From: Takakia lepidozioides
Taxonomy: Eukaryota > Streptophyta > Takakiopsida > Takakiales > Takakiaceae
DNA length: 60,000 nt
Assembly (NCBI GenBank): GCA_030704615.1
Contig: CM060733.1
Location: 68,946,001-69,006,000 of the forward strand
Reading direction: 5' to 3'
The translations under genes and the position numbers were made by a program. The notes below the pieces were generated by a model that saw nothing but the letters and a program-made list of their open reading frames with translations, searched no databases and had not been told where the DNA came from. Position 1 is the stretch's first letter; the number at the start of each line of letters is the position of its first letter. Positions 43,870 to 55,774 of this stretch are shown piece by piece.

Positions 43870-44215
43870 CTTAATGTTTTTTGGGGTCTGCGTCTTTTTA
43901 GTGTCATGGAGTGCGATGATCGCAGGATATGCACAGCAGGGGCACGGGATAGAGGCGTTGGAGACCTATGAGCAAATGATGTATGAAGCCTGACCGCATC
44001 ACGTTTGTGACCATTTGAAATGCGTGTGCAAGCCTGGCAGACCTAGTAACTTGGGCAAAGAGATCCATGGTGACATCGTCAAAGCTGGAACTGTACCGGA
44101 TGTCATTCTGAACAATACCCTCATGGACATGTATGCCAAACGTGGGAGCATTGAAGATGCAAAGGGAGTGTTCAACAATATGGCTGAGCGAAATGTGTGT
44201 CGTGGAACGCGATGA
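43870..44215 (+). pseudogene. PPR repeat fragment 1 (PLS class)
   Basis: The first stretch translates to MIAGYAQQGHGIEALETYEQMM (split by a frame change), typical of plant PPR motifs of the PLS class, which bind organelle RNA. After a stop, 44040-44200 reads LGKEIHGDIVKAG, DVILNNTLMDMYAKRG and SIEDAKGVFNNMAERNV, again two PPR motifs in register. Stops and frame changes show decay. No start codon or targeting peptide is present. Confidence 0.8.
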
Positions 44216-44470
44216 TCGCAGGACATGCGCAACAGGGGCGGGGATTGGAGGTTTTGGAGATGAGCAAATGACGTGGGAGGGGGTTTGTTTGCGTTTGCAA
44301 TGCATGTGCGAGCCTGCTGGAAAAGGGCAAAGAGGTCCATGGTTGCATCGTCAAAGCTGGAACACAAGGTCGAGGACAATGTGGTGAGGGCATATTCTTC
44401 AACCTATTTCAGCCTGTTTTTCCCTCTCATCAGACTCGGACCTGCGATGCATATTGAATTCTGTAAGTTA
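44200..44470 (+). pseudogene. PPR repeat fragment 2
   Basis: Repeats the DNA of fragment 1: GCGATGATCGCAGGACATGC ... GAGCAAATGA matches 43912-43978 with a short deletion. It ends in sequence (KGKEVHG-like in a broken frame, 44322-44345) equivalent to the end of fragment 3. A duplicated and degenerate unit. Confidence 0.65.
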
Positions 44471-45600
44471 GCTCGTTGGCTTTTGAAAGAGGATCAAGAG
44501 AGGGAGTCCACAGTGCCTCTTCTGGCTCTTTTGGGCATGTGAAGATGTTTTGTGAGGCAGGCAGACTGAAAGAGGCTCTACAGACTTTAAACCAAGGAGT
44601 ATTTCAGCAGATTCAGATATGTATGTATGTCTCTTGCTTAAGTGCATCAAGATGAAAGGTCTGGAAGCTGGAAAGCAAGTGCACACCCACATTATCCAAA
44701 GTGGATCCACGCCAAGTGTTTTCTCCTCAACACCCTTGTCAACATGTATGTGCCTCATGAATGCTCACCAAGTGTTCAAAGGAATGCCTCAACGATCTTT
44801 GATCACATGGAATACAATGTTGGCAGGATTTACCAAGCATGGGTGTGGTAGGAATGCTTTGGAGACATATGAGCAAATGATGTGCGAAGGGGTGAAGCCC
44901 AACCACATCACGTTTGTTTGTGTTTGCAATGCGTGTGCAAGCCTGGAAAAGGGGAAAGAGGTCCATGGTGACATCGGTCGACAATGTGGTGAGGGCACCT
45001 TCTTCTTCAACCTATTTCTGCCTGTTTTACCCTCTCATCAGACTCGGCCTTGAGATGCATATTGAATTCTGAAAGTTAGCTCGTTGGGTGGATCTGTGGT
45101 GGTTAGGAGTGACTAAATGACAAGTTACTGCCGTTGTGGCAGCAGGAAAGTATCCAAAAATAGATAACATAGATGAGGAAAAGCTCGTTGGTGGATCTAT
45201 GGTGGTTTTGGAGTGATTTTGACATGTTACTGTAGGTAGGGTTAGGGCGTCAGTGTCGGCTGCTTCAGCTGCTAGCTGCAGCAAGGCTGAGGATGTATTC
45301 ACAATTTGTACACGGGCATGGATAGCCGAAGGAGTGCACGGATAGATTGTGGGTCCAGACTCATCCAAGAGGCCCGGATTTCAAGCTCCAGATTACCTAT
45401 GATTCCCTGTGGAGGATAGCTACAAGAAACAGATGGTCAATTGGAAGCCGCAGCAGCAGCGGCACAATGGATAAAATCAGGCACTACTAATGAATGCACC
45501 TTCTTCAACACATTTCAACCTGTTTTTCCTTCTTATCAGAATTGGCCCTAAATTTCCATGTTGAATTCTGCAAGTTAGCTGGTTGAGTGAATCTTGTTTG
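44386..45600 (+). repeat. Three direct copies of a post-PPR tail sequence
   Basis: A block of about 90 bp (CTTCAACCTATTTC ... CTCATCAGACTCGG ... ATATTGAATTCTG ... AGTTAGCTCGTTGG) occurs near 44395-44475, 45003-45088 and 45498-45588. The copies follow PPR fragments 2 and 3, and the third stands alone. This implies repeated duplication of a PPR unit with its 3' side. Confidence 0.75.
44600..45060 (+). pseudogene. PPR repeat fragment 3
   Basis: Reads MYVCLLLKCIKMKGLEAGKQ, VHTHIIQSGSTPSVF, then after a frame change FKGMPQRSLITWNTMLAGFT, YEQMMCEGVKPNHITFVCVC and NACASLEKGKEVHGDI: at least three PPR motifs in PLS order. The reading frame breaks near 44720 and ends in non-PPR sequence after 44970. 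It is probably a remnant of a DYW/E-class gene family, which is large in ferns and lycophytes. Confidence 0.8.
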
Positions 45601-46620
45601 GAGTGACTTTGACATGATACTGCCAATGTGAACAATTCTTGGTTCCAATTCACCGTACCAAAGCTTTTGGTTGGCATTCTATCCAAAGTTTATTGAGCTT
45701 GTACCAGTTGTCGCGATGTCTAGTAGAAATAATTAACCTTTTTTCTTGCATGCTGGAAATGTGAGGGTGTAAATCTAAAAGGTGAAGCCTCAGTTTGTTT
45801 CTGCTTCAGGATTACTGTATTAATGACTTTGGCACTTCGTTAGTCTGTCTCTCAAAGCATTTTAATGCAATGGGTTGAATATCAACCAATGTGAAACCCC
45901 CTTATTGGAACAGGCTCTATATGAGTCAAATTGGATCCCCTCAGCTTGGGGCTAAGTCATCTGTCGGTCCTGAGAAATGTAGAAAGGTTTAAAAAATGAT
46001 CACCATTGATCGAAACTTCCTGGTAAAACGTCATTATAGAAATGGTATTCAAATGGGTGAGTATATCTCTTCTCAAGGCTCTCCACTCCAAGGGCCACTT
46101 AGCTTGCCCTTTCACTTTTCCCCTATTGCTTGTACCCGTCAAAAAAGGCTAATATGAGACAGCACAAAATGATTGTTGATTGTTATTGAAAAACCGCTTG
46201 GACCTTAATAGTTGGTATGTGTGAAGTTGTGGTGGATGCTCACCACCAACACTTTCATTTCTCAAAAACCGTTGGCAAAAAAACCCTATGCCTCAGCCTC
46301 GGGGCTTTCAAAATTGGTAACCAAAGGCGGAGCATCCCTATGGTGCTAGAGCCCAAGACAATAAATCCTTCCTCTTGTTCTATCTTCAGGATGCCCACAC
46401 CATGGAAAAATTTGTTGAGACCCAACGCTTTGTGATTATCATATTGAACCACATTTTGGGTATGTGAATCCTAATTACACCGTTTATCCTTTTAACCCCA
46501 AGACCCACAACCAAAACCGCCAATCCAAAACCCAGCATTATAAAGAAAAGCAAACACCCTAACCCAGTACCATATGAAAAAAATAAATAAAAAAAAATAA
46601 AAAACTAAGAAACCCAAAAG
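45601..46620. other. Unassigned, no gene seen
   Basis: Only short frames. Homopolymer-rich end (AAATAAATAAAAAAAAATAA near 46580). Confidence 0.4.
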
Positions 46621-46638
46621 GCCCTAAACCCTAAACCC
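46621..46638 (+). repeat. Short interstitial telomere-type repeat
   Basis: GCCCTAAACCCTAAACCC holds just over two units of the plant-type telomere repeat CCCTAAA. On the other strand this is a telo-box (AAACCCTAA type is close). Too short to mark a chromosome end. Confidence 0.6.
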
Positions 46639-47294
46639 AAAAAGGCCGGCCGTCGCCTCCTGCGATACCCTCGCGTCGCATTTGACGACGAGTTTTTTTC
46701 AAATTTTTACCTGGGGGTCGCACCCCGCGACGGCAAGCCGTTGCGGGGGGCGACGTGTTTATTTTATTTTTGGGACCGGGGGTCATAAGCAACGACGGCC
46801 GGCCGTTGCAAATATCATTTTTACATTTCAAAAAAGGGTGGGGCACAGGCGTGCGACAGCCGAGCGTCGCACGTAGGCACCACGCCTTTTTTTTTCCCTA
46901 AGTGCTTGAAGCATCTCTTTCCCCTTCCGTTTGTGTTTGTTCTTTGGGAGAGAGGTAGTTTAGAGAGTGGGGTTTAGGGTGGAGGAGAAACGCACCTTCT
47001 GCTAAGCCCAAGGTGGTCGCAAGGCCCCAAGGAGTTTGCCCCAACGCCGCTCCAATGCCCAAGGTAAGCACCGCCTCCTCCCTCACTTTCTCTCTTGCTT
47101 TCTTGCCCTAAGCACGGGCTGATGTCTCTCTCCCCTGTGTGGTAGGAACGCCGTGCAGAGTCGCGTTGTAAACGAGCTGAAGAGAGAGAGAGCCGTGGTG
47201 AGCGGGGGAGAGACGCCCTGCAGTGGCGGGGACCCGCGCCGTTGGCAGCCGCGACAGCACCGCAACAGCTCGCTTCAAGCACCAGCAGCAGCAG
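46639..47294. other. Unassigned
   Basis: G+C-rich with inverted words around GGCCGGCCGTCG (46643) and CGACGGCCGGCCGTTG (46791). Minus-strand open frames (46974-47444) join on to the LINE relic at their upstream end, but no further domain is seen. Confidence 0.35.
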
Positions 47295-47760
47295 AGGTAC
47301 GTTAGGGAAATTGCACTCTCCCTTTCCTCTCTGCTTCTGTTTACTGTTCAAAGGTAGTCTTCCTGCCCTGAGTTTAAATTTTGGTCTGGTGCCAAGAGTG
47401 GGATAGACCCTTGAGCGCATCCATGATGTCCTCCCCCATGTCACAGACTGGAAACAGGTTCAGAGAAGTTTTCTTCCTAACTTCATTTTCATCGAACAAT
47501 TTTCTGGTAACAGACGTGGCTTTGGACACTACACTCTCTAAGTCAGGTTTATCCAGCAAGGTCAAGACTTGCGGGTCCAGATTCAGATCCTTGAGAATCT
47601 CTTCTACTCTCTTCTCCCACGGCTTACCCTGTTTGACAGGGCGGTCCTGTTTCCAAGATATAGAGTCGATTGACTTAGGAAATCTGGTGTTGGACATGTG
47701 TTGCAGCTGAACCCACCATCTGACCTTGAATTTATCTCATCGGGAGCTTAAAAGAGAGTA
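47295..47760 (-). pseudogene. LINE 3'-end relic, copy 1
   Basis: The minus-strand frame reads PKSIDSISWKQDRPV, KRVEEILKDLNLDPQV, LFPVCDMGEDIMDALKGLSH and KFKLRAGRLPLNSKQ. It matches copy 2 (48178-48636) over about 460 bp and is cut off just before the zinc-binding motif that copy 2 retains. Confidence 0.65.
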
Positions 47761-47829
47761 GCACAGAAGAGAGTCAGCTCAGTCACTCCCCCCATATCCC
47801 CCCATATCCCCCCCTCCCATATATTTTTT

Positions 47830-48640
47830 TTTTCTTTGTTGCCCCCTCTCTTGGGGAAACAAAAGGGACAAATCCTACCTCTGTCAGGGGCTGACGTTGG
47901 TAGTAAGACTTACCTTCACATATAGAATTAATCCGGGTTTTCCAGATATCCTCTACAAATCCCTTCACACAAGCATCAATCTGCTGTGTATGAGTTGCCC
48001 AAAAACTAGGCCTCAGAAGGGGCTGGGCTTTTGGCTCAGCCTCGACTTTTTTTCAAAGTTAGTAAACAGAGGTACATACACAATTCCCTTGATAGATTTG
48101 AAGAGAGCGTCTCTTTGGTGAGAGAACCACGGACAGTGTATCAGAAAATGAGTATTGTCTTCAGCTTGCCCACACAACGGGCAATTGCACTCTCCCTTTC
48201 CTCTCTGCTTCTGTTTGTTGTTCAAAGGTAGGCTTCCTGCCCTGAGTTTAAATTTCAGTCTAGTGCCGAGAGTGGGTAGACCCTTGAGGTCATCCAAGAT
48301 GTCCTCCCCCATGTCACTGACTGGAAACAAGTTCAGGGAGTTTTTTGCCTAACTTCATTTTCATCAGACAATCTCATGGCAACAGACATGGTTGGACACT
48401 ACAGCCTCTAAGTCAGATTTATCCAGCAGGGTGAAGACTTGCGGTTCCAGGTCCAAGTCCTTGAGAGTCTCTTCTACAGTCTTCTGCCAGGACTTAGCCT
48501 GTTTGACAGGTCGGTGGGCGGTCCTGTTTCCAAGATATAGAGTCGATTAACTTAGGATATCTGGTGTTGGACATATGCTGCACCCGACCCCACCATCTGA
48601 CCTTCAACTCATCTCGTCAGGAGCTTAAAAGAGAGGGAAG
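47830..48640 (-). pseudogene. LINE (non-LTR retrotransposon) ORF2 C-terminal relic, copy 2
   Basis: Read on the minus strand: FPVSDMGEDILDDLKGLPTL, LRAGSLPLNNKQKQRGKGEC, then CPLCGQAEDNTHFLIHC (about 48130-48180), the zinc-binding (zf-RVT) motif at the C-terminus of plant LINE reverse transcriptases. Past a frame change, CVKGFVEDIWKTRINSICEG (about 47915-47970) fits the final part. No RT core, endonuclease or poly-A tail is seen, so only the tail end survives. Confidence 0.7.
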
Positions 48641-48910
48641 ATATTCATGTCATGTCAAGACATAGACAAGACTTAGTAAAAGTCATTGTCAAGAAAAATG
48701 ACATAGCAGCCTCATTACAAGGCATTGTCAAACATCTCCTTACATGTACAATCCAAGAAAAAAGATCCTTAAATTACAAGGTATCCTTATATCATCATGT
48801 TAACACTTCCCCTCCATAAATAGTTCATCTTAAATAAAAGAGATTGGATTTCAAAGTTCTTGAAATCATAGGGTGGGAGGGTGGGGTCTTCTAAAAAAAC
48901 AAACACATAT
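48630..48910 (+). repeat. Left arm of an inverted repeat pair (LTR-like)
   Basis: GAAGATATTCATGTCATGTC with about 40 further bases (to 48692) is matched in reverse complement near 52851-52905, and GGGTGGGAGGGTGGGGT (48871-48887) is matched near 52730-52748. On the minus strand TGGAGGGGAAGTGTTAACAT (about 48800-48820) looks like a polypurine tract followed by an LTR start. Confidence 0.5.
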
Positions 48911-51900
48911 CATGAGCATGTAGGGTTCTAAAGAATATATGTACGTTTGCATACAGTCAATCAATCAAAGTCTGAACCACTTTATTTAAAACAAACTGAG
49001 TTTTAAATAAGAGCTGTACGTGTTCCAGTGGCTTACAACAACCAAGCAGAGGGCAAATGCTGTGATGATCATACAAAAACCCGTAAGTCATTACCATGTC
49101 ACATTCCCAATCTCTGGGGGGAGCTTAAGAATACAATTCGTAATAAAAAAAAGCCCTTTAAAAATATTGGCTTGGTAATTCTTGGGTTCAAAAAGCTTAA
49201 ACAAGTATGTTGTAAGCTCAACAGGTCTTTGAGAAAACCATTCCAGCAGGCCTCAGAGTGAGAGCTTTGATGAAAACAATTCTCTATTACAGCTTTAAAA
49301 GACTTGTATGTTCCTAAAAGCACAAGCTGAACTGATTGTACTTCCATAAGTAGATGCAGGGCTATGGTATGTATCCCAGGGCCTTATCCAGTCACTCTGC
49401 CAAGTTTTAGAGAGATCCTCAAAAATACCAATCTGTAATCAGGTTATAATCTCCATGGGGGAGCCTGAAAGAATGTATGTGTTCTTAAAAAGGCTTACCC
49501 AATGCCTTACTTAATACATTCTAAACTGGTGAGGCATAAACAACACTGTCTAACTCTCCAAAAGGCCAGAAAACAGGTCTGGAAAAATGCATCCAATGTC
49601 ACACTTGCACCACCAAACCCTTGTCATCACAACCAGCCCAAACCTTCACAATAAGGTCTGATTTCTAGGAGGCCCAGCCCATTTACTTCCCTGACTTAAC
49701 AGATTTGGTTACAAGAACCAGAAATCAAAGTAAAGGTTTAAGGCATATCCCCCTTGAAGCAGCTTTGAAGCAGAAAATTGCAACAACGGCAGCTTGGAGC
49801 ATATCTTATCCCTCCTGCAGTAACCAGATCATCTGCAAGCCAAAGAGTTCATGCCAAGTGAAATCCCTCACCTGCGCCCGTCCCAAAAACAAACACAAAA
49901 AATATTTTGTGCGTTAGTGAGGATGCGCGAGGTGAATTATAGGATTTCACAGTTGCTATCCATGTCAGGTATGAGCCATAAAGCATGCAAAGATCACAGA
50001 ACCAGCAGAAGAAAGCATAGATGTGACACCACAAAGAACCTCAATCTTTTGTGGAGTAGGACGCTGCAGTGTTCATCATCTGAATTTGAACGAGCACAAC
50101 AAAATGCAACGGGAGAAGAGTTGAGGACAGGTTGTATCTTGTAATACAGGCCGCTTCCCCACCTCCATAACCGCCGCTGCTTCATCAATGAGGAAAAAAC
50201 GTAGGCAAACACAATAGTATGTCATTTGCCATCGCGGGAGATGAAAGTGTCTGCCGTCATCGCGCGTTCAAAAAACAAGAACACACCCGTTCGGATCTTG
50301 CTGCTCGGGCGTTCAGCCGCCATCGAGCATTCCTCCGCCATCGCCCTCTTCCAGAGAGAAAAAACACGCATGATATCGTGTTGTGTCTAGGGCAGAGAGA
50401 CACTTAAAGGAAAACCACCCGCGATTTCATCCACCATCCGGTATGGATGGTATCAGACCAGGATGAAAATTGGGCATTCAATAGGTTTAAATCAAAGGAG
50501 CATAAACCTAAAATGCATTGAAATGCATATCTGCCTATAAATCATCCATTTATGGTTATAACAGAAATTTCATCCAGTATGGATGAAACCTTAAAAATTG
50601 GGATTAAAAATATATAGTATTTCCAAAATAAGTATTATGGAAAAAAATTGATAATCCCAAACAAGTAGTTGGAGAGTCACCATGGAAGAAAAGAATTACC
50701 TCTATGAAGGTTGCCAACAACATCTTTTTTTTCATCCATACCGGTTGAAAAAATACTAGGATAATTTTTTTTCATTCCTCTTTCATTGACGCTTTTTATC
50801 CATACCGGATGGCCTGGTGAGGAATGTTGAATTACCTAGGAGGAGGTAAACTGCTGCCCGGATGATATTCCCTACTTTTTTCATCCTGACATAGTGATTT
50901 GTTTATGGATGACATGATTGTGGCCTGGGATTGATCTTTACTACCCCTAATTATGATTAATTACGGGACAAACCCTAACCCCTACCCTAAAACCTATTTT
51001 CCTGCTGCGGATGGAATCCGTCAGGGTACAATGATGTGTTCTACTATTTTTCATCCACGGATGAAAAATCGGGGGACAAAAAACCCTATGTTGTCTCTCC
51101 CGCTGTCAGAAGCACACGATGTGCTTTTGAGCTCGCGGGGAGAGTGTTATGGCGGATGTGCTTCGGTGGCTGCCTCGTCTGTGGTGTCGTACCCATGCTG
51201 GACGAGCGCCTGGGGAGGCGCGAAGGCGGCGCCTTGTCTCTCTTGCAGCGGGAAGCACCGCTATGAATGCAGTGGCATCTTCCCTCCTCTGGCTTTTTAT
51301 GTTTAGCAAGGGCACTTGTGCTGGGAAGTATCTCTCCCTCCTTTCTAGTGCCTTGCGATTGTGCCTGCTTTGCTTCATTGCTTACGTGCTTTGCGGAGGC
51401 GGCTTGCTGCGGGTGGTGATGGCGCATAACCCTCTTCCCCAATCGCTTAAGGTGCCTTTGGAGTTTAGGGATTCTCATGTTCTTATCTTCTTCTCTTGCT
51501 TTTGAGTTTCTTAGTTGACATCGATGACAAGTGTGAGGGTCTGTGATTCACCTGGGGTTCCACAATCCTCACTAATCTGTTGATTTTGTGGGGGTTTGTG
51601 ATGGGACCAAGTGAGGACCCTCACCTACTTTGAAGTTTCTTGAGCATGCAGTTGGGATATGGGCTGAGGAGACCTGTGGGTTATTGCGTTGTGAGGAGGC
51701 TGTTGCCTGCAGCCCCGATTTGAACCCGACTGCTCCTGGTTTGGCATGCTACAGCCTGTGTTTTGGCCTTTGTCATTCTACCGTTGATGCGCAGCTCGGC
51801 TTGTCTGGCCTGTTTCCTGAGGCCTGCATACAAACCATACCCTACCTTTTGATCTTTGACAGCAGGGCCTGTGGATTATTGAGCTAGGTTGTAACTTCTT

Positions 51901-52700
51901 TTTGGCCAAAGAGGATCTGGTTTTAGGTGGTATGTTTTTGGCGGTTTTGGGTCTCTATGGACATGGTGGCCTTGAATGTTATGGCGGCAGCCTGATAAGG
52001 CACCGACTTGCGCCTTTTCGGGCCTGTTTCTGATGTGTACTGGATCATAGTGAGGTGTTCTTTGCATGCTTTAGCATGGAACTCTTGAAGGATGAGGATG
52101 GTAAGCTGCAATGGGATCCTACCTATAGTTTTGGCTTTGTCATGACATCAGGCCTATGACCTGCAATCTGGTTTTTTATATGCAAAAGAGGCTGGATCTC
52201 AGTTGTTCAAGTAGCTTGTATGTACAAGTTTTGAACCTGCAATTTGACAGGCTGAATTCACATTCCCTTAACACCTTGTATGATCACATGTCTCGGGGTG
52301 AATACAAATGAAATAGAATTTATTTCATCATGCCCAAGTAGGACTGCTTGGTGGCATATTGTGATTCTGACAAATTGCAGGCTGGTCCTTATGCCTTGGC
52401 TGATGCATGACCTGCCATAATTAATGGCTGAAAAAGTAAGATGTTGCAACCTGTCGGTCATGTCCAAGATGTATGTGTGAAAACGTGTCTTGAAATGGTA
52501 ATAGGGCAGGCTGGACTATGGTACCTTGCCCTTTGCATGACCTTAGCACTTTTGTGCTCCTTCAATACATGACCTGCTGGCAAAGTATGTGTGCAGGCTG
52601 AACCAAGAGGCCTTGCAGCCTGCACATGGCAGCAATATCTTATCTTGTCCCACACAAGAACAAATGATTCATTGGCCAAGATGGCCGGATCTCGAGTGTT
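48911..52700. other. Unassigned interior between the inverted arms
   Basis: No recognisable protein. A G+C-rich patch at 51080-51500 has open frames on both strands with no domain. Several TTTCATCC and GGATGAAA fold-backs occur at 50425-51070. The rest is ordinary mixed sequence. Confidence 0.35.
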
Positions 52701-52925
52701 CAAGATGCTTACATCCCCTACATGAACAAACCCCACCCTCCCACCCTATTTTATCATGACTGATTGGGTGATGTCAATTCATGGGAAGCTATGACAAGAA
52801 TGGAAATCTTAGATGGTGCCCTGTTTTGGGCTGTTTATGTCTTTAATTGACAATGACCCTAGTAGGTCTTGTCCATGTCTTGACATGACATGAATATCTT
52901 CCCACTCTCTCCCACTCTCTTTTTA
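52701..52925 (-). repeat. Right arm of the inverted repeat pair
   Basis: Reverse-complement match of the left arm at 48630-48910: about 55 well-matched bases at 52851-52905 and the CCCACCCTCCCACCC block at 52732-52746. The spacing between the two blocks differs from the left arm, so the arms have diverged by indels. Confidence 0.5.
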
Positions 52926-55774
52926 ATTTTTTCTACCCCCTCTCTACCATAACAGAGGCTCACTTAGTTGGTGACAGTCCTAGATGTACCCAACACTTCT
53001 ACTCCTTGGCAGCATACACCACTAACAGCACCATGACATGTCAATACAAGTTTTGGCAAATGTCAAGCTCATTGAGTGGGCTGTTATAACCAAAGCTTCA
53101 ACCATATTGGTTTGATGAAATCTGACAGAATTAGGAATGCGATTCTCAAAACGCACATATTCATCAACTGTGATAATTAACTACATGGAGCCCTTGAATG
53201 TCAAAGGTTCACGGACATCTGACATTTACTTGCCGTTTGCTGACGTAAGGCTGGACTTCCGCAGGTCTTAAAGTGGAATTAGCACCCTGCTTTCCCAAAG
53301 GCCTTCCCAGCTTTATCGACTCCCTCTGTTTTTCAGCCTCAAATTCCTTCTGACTATCACGGCGCGCCAAACGTGACCAAAACTGGGAAGCTAAGTGGTA
53401 ACGTCCTGTTGGACCGTATCCTTGTTGGTCTCTCCTATCTGTTCCCTCTCAATCTCTGCCCTTCGCTGTTCAGCCCATGTTGCCCCAACCCCGTTTGGGT
53501 TTCTAAGCTTGGCCAATTCTCGATACTTGGGTCCAGGAGAGCAGTGGCCTACTAGGAACGGCATTGACTGAATTGGCTTTAGATACCTGTCCGTCATCGC
53601 TGGGCTTCAGCCATGGAGGCGGGGCTCCCGAGTGTATATTACCCTCACCAGGTTGCAAGGGGTACGGGCGAATGGTAGTCATGTCTTCACACACCACACA
53701 GATGATGCAAATTTTCTGTTACCTTTCCACGTATTGCATACTATATGTTGATTTAAATCATAGCTGCTTCAATCCTTTCTCTACTTGTTTCCTTCCATCC
53801 TGTGCAACGAAAGGCAGACATGATTGCTATTGCATGGGAGCCCCTTGCCTTTCCCCATTACCCAGCTCCTACATCCTCGCAATAGTAGCCCAGCCGAGAT
53901 TGCTATTGCATGCAAAATACGGTAGTTGTTGAATTGCAAGAGAAAGATAAATCGATGGGCTTGAGGCCTTCAAACTAAGCCAAGGTACACCCAGATAAGG
54001 AAACCCTGCTAACAATAAAGTATAGATCATGCAGACAACGATTATCCCTCATCCACCGAAACAGAAAGCATTAGTATATTACCAGGCAAATACGCTATGT
54101 TTTTCACAGATTTCATGTTCGCAGAAGTAGCACCAGAACTTGTTGTGCACTCGATCCTCTCCACGCAAGCGCGACACATTCTTCACGAAAAAATGACTTC
54201 CTGGATCTTCTGGAGGGCTTTGGACAACAACTGCGACAGGCACTCCTTGAACTTTACAGCATATCTGTGGCCTTTCCCTTGATTGCGGTTCAGCCGGCAC
54301 ACCCGGCAATACTGAAACTGCTTAGGCATCTATCTACTTCTCAGTTTCTCCCCTTCCAAAACAGACTGTCATCGCAAACCTTCCTAATCCACGCAGACTC
54401 ACTGAAACCCACCCTCACTGTTCTTTCTATCTCCCAAGGCCCGCCTGAGAACAGAATTTGCCCTTTTCAGGCCCTCATGCACCATCAGATTCCAGAATGG
54501 GCCTGCACAGCGTACGAATAACACCACCATGAAAACTCATTCAGATTCCAGTCATGACACCTAATTGCTACAAGGACCTCCTCTATGAATGCATCAATTC
54601 AACACTCCTTCCTAGACAATTCTATCTGCAGATCTCTCTTTCCATGAGACTCATTCCAAAAACATGAGTCACTCTGCAGCCTCACCAAATTCAGTCTACC
54701 ATCTCAGTGGATTGAACACCTTCCATCAACGCTCTGTATTCATGATCCTTTTTTCCCATTTTTCTAAATGTACATGTCAATGTCCTACCTCCCTTTGCTG
54801 CAATCTTCTTCTGAATCATAATTAAAATTCGCTGACTTACCAACCTTCTCCCCCATCTTATGAGCTGCTCCCAATCAGCTTGGATACATTCCCACCGCTT
54901 AGGCAACCCCCGAGCTTATCCCTTCGGCATACTGAAATGTGTGCATCATTGCAGCAGCACCACTCAACAACTTCACCATTACCTCCTGCCGTCACCGCTC
55001 TCAGCAGCACAAATGCCTCTGTGGTCCAGGTCACTCAATTGAAAGCACATTGATGTCACCACCGCGGCAAGTGTATCCTCCAACGATTCCTAAGTTAAAA
55101 ATCATCAAGGCATTGCCGGGACCACGATCTATTCTGGTAGTAGAACAGCGACAAATCTGCCCTACCCTTTCCATCTCTTGGCTTCCTAATCTACTCCTAA
55201 TCAACTCAAGTCTCAGGGCCAATCAAGAGGACGTCCCTCAAGCAAATCCAACCTCCCTCAGCTCCTCATTCTGCTCGTATCTTCCCAGTATCACCTGATT
55301 CCACGCCATTTACCCTTCCGCATCTAGGGCATCGTCACCAGCGAAAAATTATCGATTTCAACAAATGGAAAAACATGCAGGGTTTCATTAGTCCAAAAAG
55401 AATGAACATACTTAAGCATTTGAATGGGCAGAGTCCTAAGTTCCTGTGTAGGCTTCTTCCCTCCACTACATTCACACTACAAGTACCAAAGTACCCCTGT
55501 TAGTCTGTCCCTAAACCAGCTTAATCCAGGATCCTCTTGTCGGGTGTGTTCTCCAATCATCTGTCCATCAATCCTCTTCTGTGATATCAGGCAAAGACGC
55601 TCTGATTGCATTTAGAGTGTCTGAAGAGAGCCTGTACACCCTATCACCATGGATGCGATTGCTAGCCGGGGGCATGACAAACTTAGCAAGACGAATCAAA
55701 TGGGAGTAAACATATGTTGTTGGTTTTGAACCCAACAAAATGTAGGACTTTCCTGTCTTTCCAACCTCCTGATA
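52926..55774. other. Unassigned, no gene seen
   Basis: Open frames up to about 120 codons on both strands (for example 53564-53932, 54939-55298) have no recognisable domain or homologous look. A pyrimidine-rich plus strand at 54.2-55.3 kb inflates frame length. Confidence 0.4.

Noticed and set aside
46255-46452. Copia RT fragment (minus strand, FFHGVGILKIEQEEG)
   Set aside because: A faint resemblance to the LGVE-type RT segment, but no adjoining RT motif agrees in any frame.
46621-46638. Telomere or subtelomere boundary
   Set aside because: Only about two and a half repeat units; ordinary interstitial or telo-box sequence.
51086-51505. Coding exon in the G+C-rich patch at 51 kb
   Set aside because: Frames are open on both strands and unrelated to known proteins. 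Kept only as a possible captured fragment.
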